This document shows positions 6,458 through 9,319 of a stretch of DNA of 9,319 nt, one piece after another. This DNA is from SAR202 cluster bacterium (GTDB lineage: Bacteria; Chloroflexota; Dehalococcoidia; Lucifugimonadales; UBA3495). The stretch is taken from assembly GCA_009392095.1 (NCBI GenBank), contig VFHF01000101.1, positions 1-9,319 of the forward strand, in the 5' to 3' direction. Numbering within the stretch: position 1 is the first letter of the stretch; each line of letters opens with the position of its first letter. The position numbers were made by a program, and so were the translations under genes. The notes below the pieces were generated by a model. It had not been told where the DNA came from. It saw nothing but the letters and a program-made list of their open reading frames with translations, and did no database searches.

Positions 6458-7465
6458 TCAGGACAGCCGGTAAAACCTAGTGGCGGTGTCGTGGAACAAG
6501 GCTGCCTGTTCACTCGGCGAGAAGTCATGGGCGAGGCGTTTGAAAGCGTTCCACAACACGGTGTAGGAACAAGCTATCTTGTCCACCGGGAAGTTGCTTT
6601 CAAACATGCACCTGTTTGGGCCAAACTGCTCGATGCAATGTAGATAGTATGGCGCAGTGGCCTGGGCCAGACTTCCGGAGGTCGTCGGCATAGCGCGCTC
6701 GTGCCAGTCGAAACCACAGACCGGCATGACCAGCCCACCCACTTTGACCACCACGTTGGGGGAAGCGGCCACGGCGGTCATGCTGTCCTTCCATTCCTCA
6801 AAAATCTGGTCCCGTTTACTAGCATAGGGCCCCACGCCCAGAGGGCCGCCAACATGGTTCAGTATGATCGTAACTCCCGGGAACGCGTTGGCCAGGTCAG
6901 CTAGTTCATGCAATTGCGGGTGGTAGATGTAGGCATCGAAACTGAGTCCCAACTTTTCCAAAACCGCAAATCCTTCTCGGAACTTCGCGTCGCCAAGCAG
7001 TCCTTCAGGAAAAGGTCGGGGCCGTGGGACGTCTGGGCTGCCATCAAAGGCAGTAATGTGGCGAACTCCACGAAGGTTAGGGGTTACGGCCTGGTGGGCT
7101 TCCAGGACCCGCTCGACACCGGAGCCGATGGCCAGGTTGGCGAATGCCACGATGCCGGCAGCTACATCTATGTTGCCGTATCGACCGCTGGCGTTCTGCG
7201 CCACGATGCCCTGCACGAACTCGGTCTGGCCAAGGGTCTTCATCTCTTCCGGACCGTCTTTCCGGTACATGGCCTGGCACTCGATGAAGACGGTGCTGAC
7301 CACGTTGTGACCACCGCTTAGGTCGCTGAGCAGGTCATCCAGAAAATATCGGTCGTTGGGCCGGTCCCAGAAATGGTGGTGCGGGTCGCAAATGGGCAGC
7401 TCTGGTTCCAGCGCTTCTTCGATTGTGAGATCCAACCATTTGTGGTGCTCAGCGTTAGTGGTCAT
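6458..7465 (-). CDS. Amidohydrolase family protein (COG3618-like lactonase/hydrolase)
   Basis: This 335-aa TIM-barrel hydrolase belongs to the amidohydrolase_2 group, which includes 2-pyrone-4,6-dicarboxylate lactonase and sugar-lactone hydrolases. Visible signatures: DPHHHFWD at 27–34 at the end of the first strand (the 'DxHxHxW' start of the family), the central NLRGVRHI at 130–137, LNHVGGP with H204 at 202–208, and CMFESNFPVD at 286–295 (usually 'FGSNYPV'), where the acidic barrel-end position carries Ser290–Asn291. It is cytoplasmic, with no signal peptide. The exact substrate cannot be read; a lactone or cyclic amide/ester is the best guess. GGAG lies 5 nt before the ATG at 7465. It is a single gene, divergent from the flavin monooxygenase gene across 486 nt. 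A short GGAAAG-CC-CTTTCC hairpin lies just past its stop, but no clear terminator is seen. Confidence 0.88.
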   Translation of the reverse strand: MTTNAEHHKWLDLTIEEALEPELPICDPHHHFWDRPNDRYFLDDLLSDLSGGHNVVSTVFIECQAMYRKDGPEEMKTLGQTEFVQGIVAQNASGRYGNIDVAAGIVAFANLAIGSGVERVLEAHQAVTPNLRGVRHITAFDGSPDVPRPRPFPEGLLGDAKFREGFAVLEKLGLSFDAYIYHPQLHELADLANAFPGVTIILNHVGGPLGVGPYASKRDQIFEEWKDSMTAVAASPNVVVKVGGLVMPVCGFDWHERAMPTTSGSLAQATAPYYLHCIEQFGPNRCMFESNFPVDKIACSYTVLWNAFKRLAHDFSPSEQAALFHDTATRFYRLS

Positions 7466-7951
7466 TTTTGCTCCTGATGGGCGGCGCTTTGGCGTGGTGA
7501 GGATAAATTATCATTTTCGCCAGACGTGTGCCATTCTCGTTTCCTGGTCCGCTGCCCTCGCTTTTGATTGGAATGTTCCTATATTTATAGAATCTGCGGG
7601 TCTTCACGTTGTTCCGGAAGATATTCGGCGTCCTTGCTTCCTTGGGCCATAACTTGGCAGGTATCGGCAACGGTTGTGATTTCAAGCCCGGTGAAGGCGA
7701 CTCCATGGGCACAAAGTCACCGCCGTCCTGACTGCAACCATGGTCCTTCTTCCCGACAGCCCAGCCATCGACTCCTCCGGAGACGGTTTCTACCCTCCAT
7801 TGGACCAAAGAGGTGTCTCCCGACCAAAAGGCGCATCTTGCGACATCGCCTCCTACGAACGGTAATCCTTGCGCTAGTCAACACTTGTTGAAGGCTCCGT
7901 TCCAAAGGGCAATCGGTTATAGTGTCCCAAGCATAAATTCAGGAGGCGATG
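7466..7951. other. 486-nt divergent intergenic region
   Basis: The gap separates the amidohydrolase (−) from the monooxygenase (+). Open frames of up to about 117 codons exist on both strands, but their translations are rich in Pro/Arg/Trp and low in aliphatic core, without family resemblance and without good ribosome sites. They are not called as genes. No tRNA or known riboswitch fold was recognised. Seen: an AT-rich TATAAA-like patch on − around 7580, a possible weak −10 for the amidohydrolase with no matching −35; a GATAAT on − near 7505–7510; and the TCAACA/TGTTGA repeat at 7878–7891. The length leaves room for two promoters and regulator sites. Confidence 0.5.
7878..7891. promoter_or_regulatory. 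Short inverted repeat upstream of the monooxygenase gene
   Basis: TCAACA (7878–7883) and its exact reverse complement TGTTGA (7886–7891) are separated by two bases. The site lies about 60 nt before the ATG at 7952. Spacing and symmetry fit a small dimeric-regulator operator, but 6-bp arms also occur by chance and no promoter boxes can be placed next to it with confidence. Confidence 0.3.
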
Positions 7952-9145
7952 ATGGTTGAGCAGCTAAGCAGGCCCAAAGACCATATGGAAGTCTATTGGT
8001 TTTCGGAGCAGGCCCAAGGATATGTTTCCGACGGCCAACTAGAACAATTCGAGTCGGGACGATTGGCATTCCCCAACCGGCACTTCGACCCGGCCAAGGC
8101 CCACAAGCTCTACAACGAGTACCACGAACAATACGCCCTAGCCGACGAGATTGGGTTCGACGGCATCATGACCAACGAGCACCACTCGGCGTACTGGTGT
8201 GGGAAACCGGCGGTCAACCTGGACGCTGCCGTTCTCACTAAGCTCACCAAGAACGTCAAGATCGCCATTCTCGGTAACGTGATCGCCGTAAACGACCCCA
8301 TCAGGATGGCCGAAGAAGTGGCTATGCTCGACTGTTATTCCGGTGGGCGGATCATATCCGGGTTCGTCCGCGGTGGCGCAGTCGAAACTCTTCAGGCCGG
8401 AATCGAACCCTCCCAGAACCGGGAACGTTTCGAGGAAGCCCACGACCTGATCGTCAAGTGCTGGACCGAGCCAGGCCCTTTCCGCTACGAAGGAAAGCAC
8501 TATCAATATCGGGTGGTAAACCCGTGGGTGCTACCCATGCAGAAGCCACGGCCCGACATATGGTTCCCGGGCACCGGCAGCCCGGAGAGCGTTGTCTGGG
8601 CAGCGCAGCACGGACACCCGTACATGAACCTGGGTGCGGTTATGGAGACCACCGAGTGGCTGAAACAGATCTACATCGACACCGCCTTGGAGGCCGGCTA
8701 CAAGGCCGGCCCAGAGCACTTCGGCTACCTACTCAAGGTGCTGGTGGCGGACACCGAGGAAAAGGCACAGGAGATTGGTCGTCACTTCGTCTGGACTGAA
8801 GGACACCGGCAGCGCGGACCACGAGAGCATGTCGACCCGCCCGGCTACCAGTCCCGGAAGGCCCTCGAAGTGAAACGCAGTCGCCCGACCGGCGTCTTCG
8901 CGGGCAACATGGGCGACGCCCTGTCTTATGAGAACCAACAAGAGGCCCGAGTGATCATAGTCGGAACTCCGGACACCGTGATCGAGAAGCTGAAATACGT
9001 TGTTGAAAACCTCAACCCCGGATATCTGCTGATCTACGGCAATGAAGGTCCGATGAAACATGAAGACTCCATGCGGTCCATCGAGCTGTTGGGTAAAGAA
9101 GTGATTCCGGCACTGAAAGAGATCAAACTCCAGTCCTACGACTAA
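7952..9145 (+). CDS. Luciferase-like (LLM class) flavin-dependent monooxygenase
   Basis: This 397-aa protein has the bacterial luciferase-like TIM barrel. It is predicted to use reduced flavin (FMNH2 or F420H2) and oxygen to oxidise a small organic substrate, with the reductase elsewhere. Seen: ADEIGFDGIMTNEHHSAY at 64–81 with the family EHH (76–78), VKIAILGNVIAVNDPIRMAEE at 102–122, LDCYSGGRIISGFVRGG at 126–142 (the 'D..SgGR...G.grG' flavin-side signature), the FEEAHDLIVKCWTE helix at 160–173, RPDIWFPGTGSPESV at 200–214, and a C-terminal IIVGTPDTVIEKL segment at 335–347. It is cytoplasmic. AGGAGG at 7941–7946 is 5 nt before the ATG at 7952 but only 2 nt before the adjoining ATG at 7949, so 7952 is preferred. 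The substrate is unknown. SAR202 Chloroflexota are known for many paralogs of this class. It is transcribed alone and ends in a strong terminator. Confidence 0.92.
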   Translation: MVEQLSRPKDHMEVYWFSEQAQGYVSDGQLEQFESGRLAFPNRHFDPAKAHKLYNEYHEQYALADEIGFDGIMTNEHHSAYWCGKPAVNLDAAVLTKLTKNVKIAILGNVIAVNDPIRMAEEVAMLDCYSGGRIISGFVRGGAVETLQAGIEPSQNRERFEEAHDLIVKCWTEPGPFRYEGKHYQYRVVNPWVLPMQKPRPDIWFPGTGSPESVVWAAQHGHPYMNLGAVMETTEWLKQIYIDTALEAGYKAGPEHFGYLLKVLVADTEEKAQEIGRHFVWTEGHRQRGPREHVDPPGYQSRKALEVKRSRPTGVFAGNMGDALSYENQQEARVIIVGTPDTVIEKLKYVVENLNPGYLLIYGNEGPMKHEDSMRSIELLGKEVIPALKEIKLQSYD

Positions 9146-9162
9146 GCAGATGTAGTTTGAGC

Positions 9163-9195
9163 AAAAAGCCCGGCTTTAAAAAGCCGGGCTTTTTT
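9163..9195. terminator. Bidirectional intrinsic terminator
   Basis: AAAAAGCCCGGCTT (9163–9176), a TAAA loop, then AAGCCGGGCTTTTT (9181–9194) form a perfect 14-bp stem that runs into six Ts (9190–9195) on +. The A-run at 9163–9167 gives a matching T-run on −. It lies 17 nt after the monooxygenase stop and about 30 nt past the stop of the convergent membrane-protein gene, so it serves both. Confidence 0.92.
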
Positions 9196-9224
9196 GTTTC
9201 CGGAGTAGAACTAACTCCGCGCCT

Positions 9225-9319
9225 CTAATCCGGAGTTTCTACGGTACGGCCCCTCAGTCCCAGACTCACAACTGCTGCGACGACGGCGGAGATGAATGAG
9301 AGAAGAAACACCAGGCCCA
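9225..9319 (-). CDS. C-terminal end of a membrane protein (partial)
   Basis: On the − strand the window edge opens into a frame that ends at the TAG at 9227–9225. The 30 visible codons encode a hydrophobic helix, GLVFLLSFISAVVAAVVSLG, followed by a short basic/polar tail (LRGRTVETPD). This is the pattern of the last transmembrane helix and cytoplasmic tail of a multi-spanning protein such as a major-facilitator transporter, but 30 residues cannot fix the family. The rest of the gene lies outside the window. It converges on the monooxygenase gene and shares its terminator. Confidence 0.65.
   Translation of the reverse strand, partial: GLVFLLSFISAVVAAVVSLGLRGRTVETPD

Noticed and set aside
7650..7760. 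GC-rich part of the divergent gap considered as a riboswitch or tRNA
   Set aside because: No conserved core of a known riboswitch and no tRNA T-arm or anticodon arm could be fitted on either strand.
7455..7808. 117-codon − strand frame in the divergent gap, overlapping the amidohydrolase start
   Set aside because: Composition is unlike a folded protein (rich in Pro, Gly, Arg and Trp), there is no ribosome site, and the amidohydrolase has its own good Shine-Dalgarno inside it.
9201..9236. CGGAGT repeated at 9201 and 9231 with ACTCCG at 9214
   Set aside because: Six-base repeats only, partly next to coding sequence of the membrane-protein gene; chance is a sufficient explanation.

Overview
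The window looks like a piece of a moderately GC-rich bacterial chromosome, most likely Chloroflexota (Dehalococcoidia/SAR202-like). This is an inference from gene content: a luciferase-like monooxygenase, a COG3618-type amidohydrolase, a carboxymuconolactone-decarboxylase-like protein, and a DUF1800–DUF1501–NHL cluster, together with a short lipoprotein with a Thr/Pro-rich linker. No rRNA, tRNA, CRISPR array, transposase or phage gene was seen.

Layout. (1) At 1–812 a small lipoprotein gene on + carries an apparent +1 frameshift near 330–350, preceded by a 10-bp inverted repeat. (2) At 809–1792 on − lies a complete NudC-type NADH pyrophosphatase, whose stop codon interlocks with the lipoprotein stop in a shared CTAG. 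(3) Divergent from it, 1872–2426 on + encodes a CMD/AhpD-fold protein with a good promoter and Shine-Dalgarno. It is followed by a REPIN-like pair of hairpins and a strong bidirectional terminator. (4) At 6242–2651 on − there is a three-gene operon, DUF1800 → DUF1501 → six-bladed NHL propeller, with a well-formed promoter (perfect TTGACA, 17-nt spacer) and a perfect 16-bp-arm palindrome just upstream of the −35 box. (5) At 7465–6458 on − is a metal-dependent-hydrolase-fold lactonase/amidohydrolase. (6) After a 486-nt divergent gap, 7952–9145 on + encodes a luciferase-like flavin monooxygenase, ended by a bidirectional terminator. (7) The right edge holds the last 30 codons of a membrane protein on −.

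How the genes may work together. The monooxygenase, amidohydrolase and CMD-like protein fit oxidative breakdown of recalcitrant (cyclic or lactone-forming) organic compounds, but they are separate transcription units and the substrate cannot be read from the sequence. The DUF1800/DUF1501/NHL operon is the most interesting block. All three proteins are intact and tightly spaced, and they lack obvious export signals even though DUF1501 relatives are often Tat-exported. The biochemical role of this gene pair is not established to my knowledge. The operon and its palindrome are the best candidates here for an undescribed regulated system.
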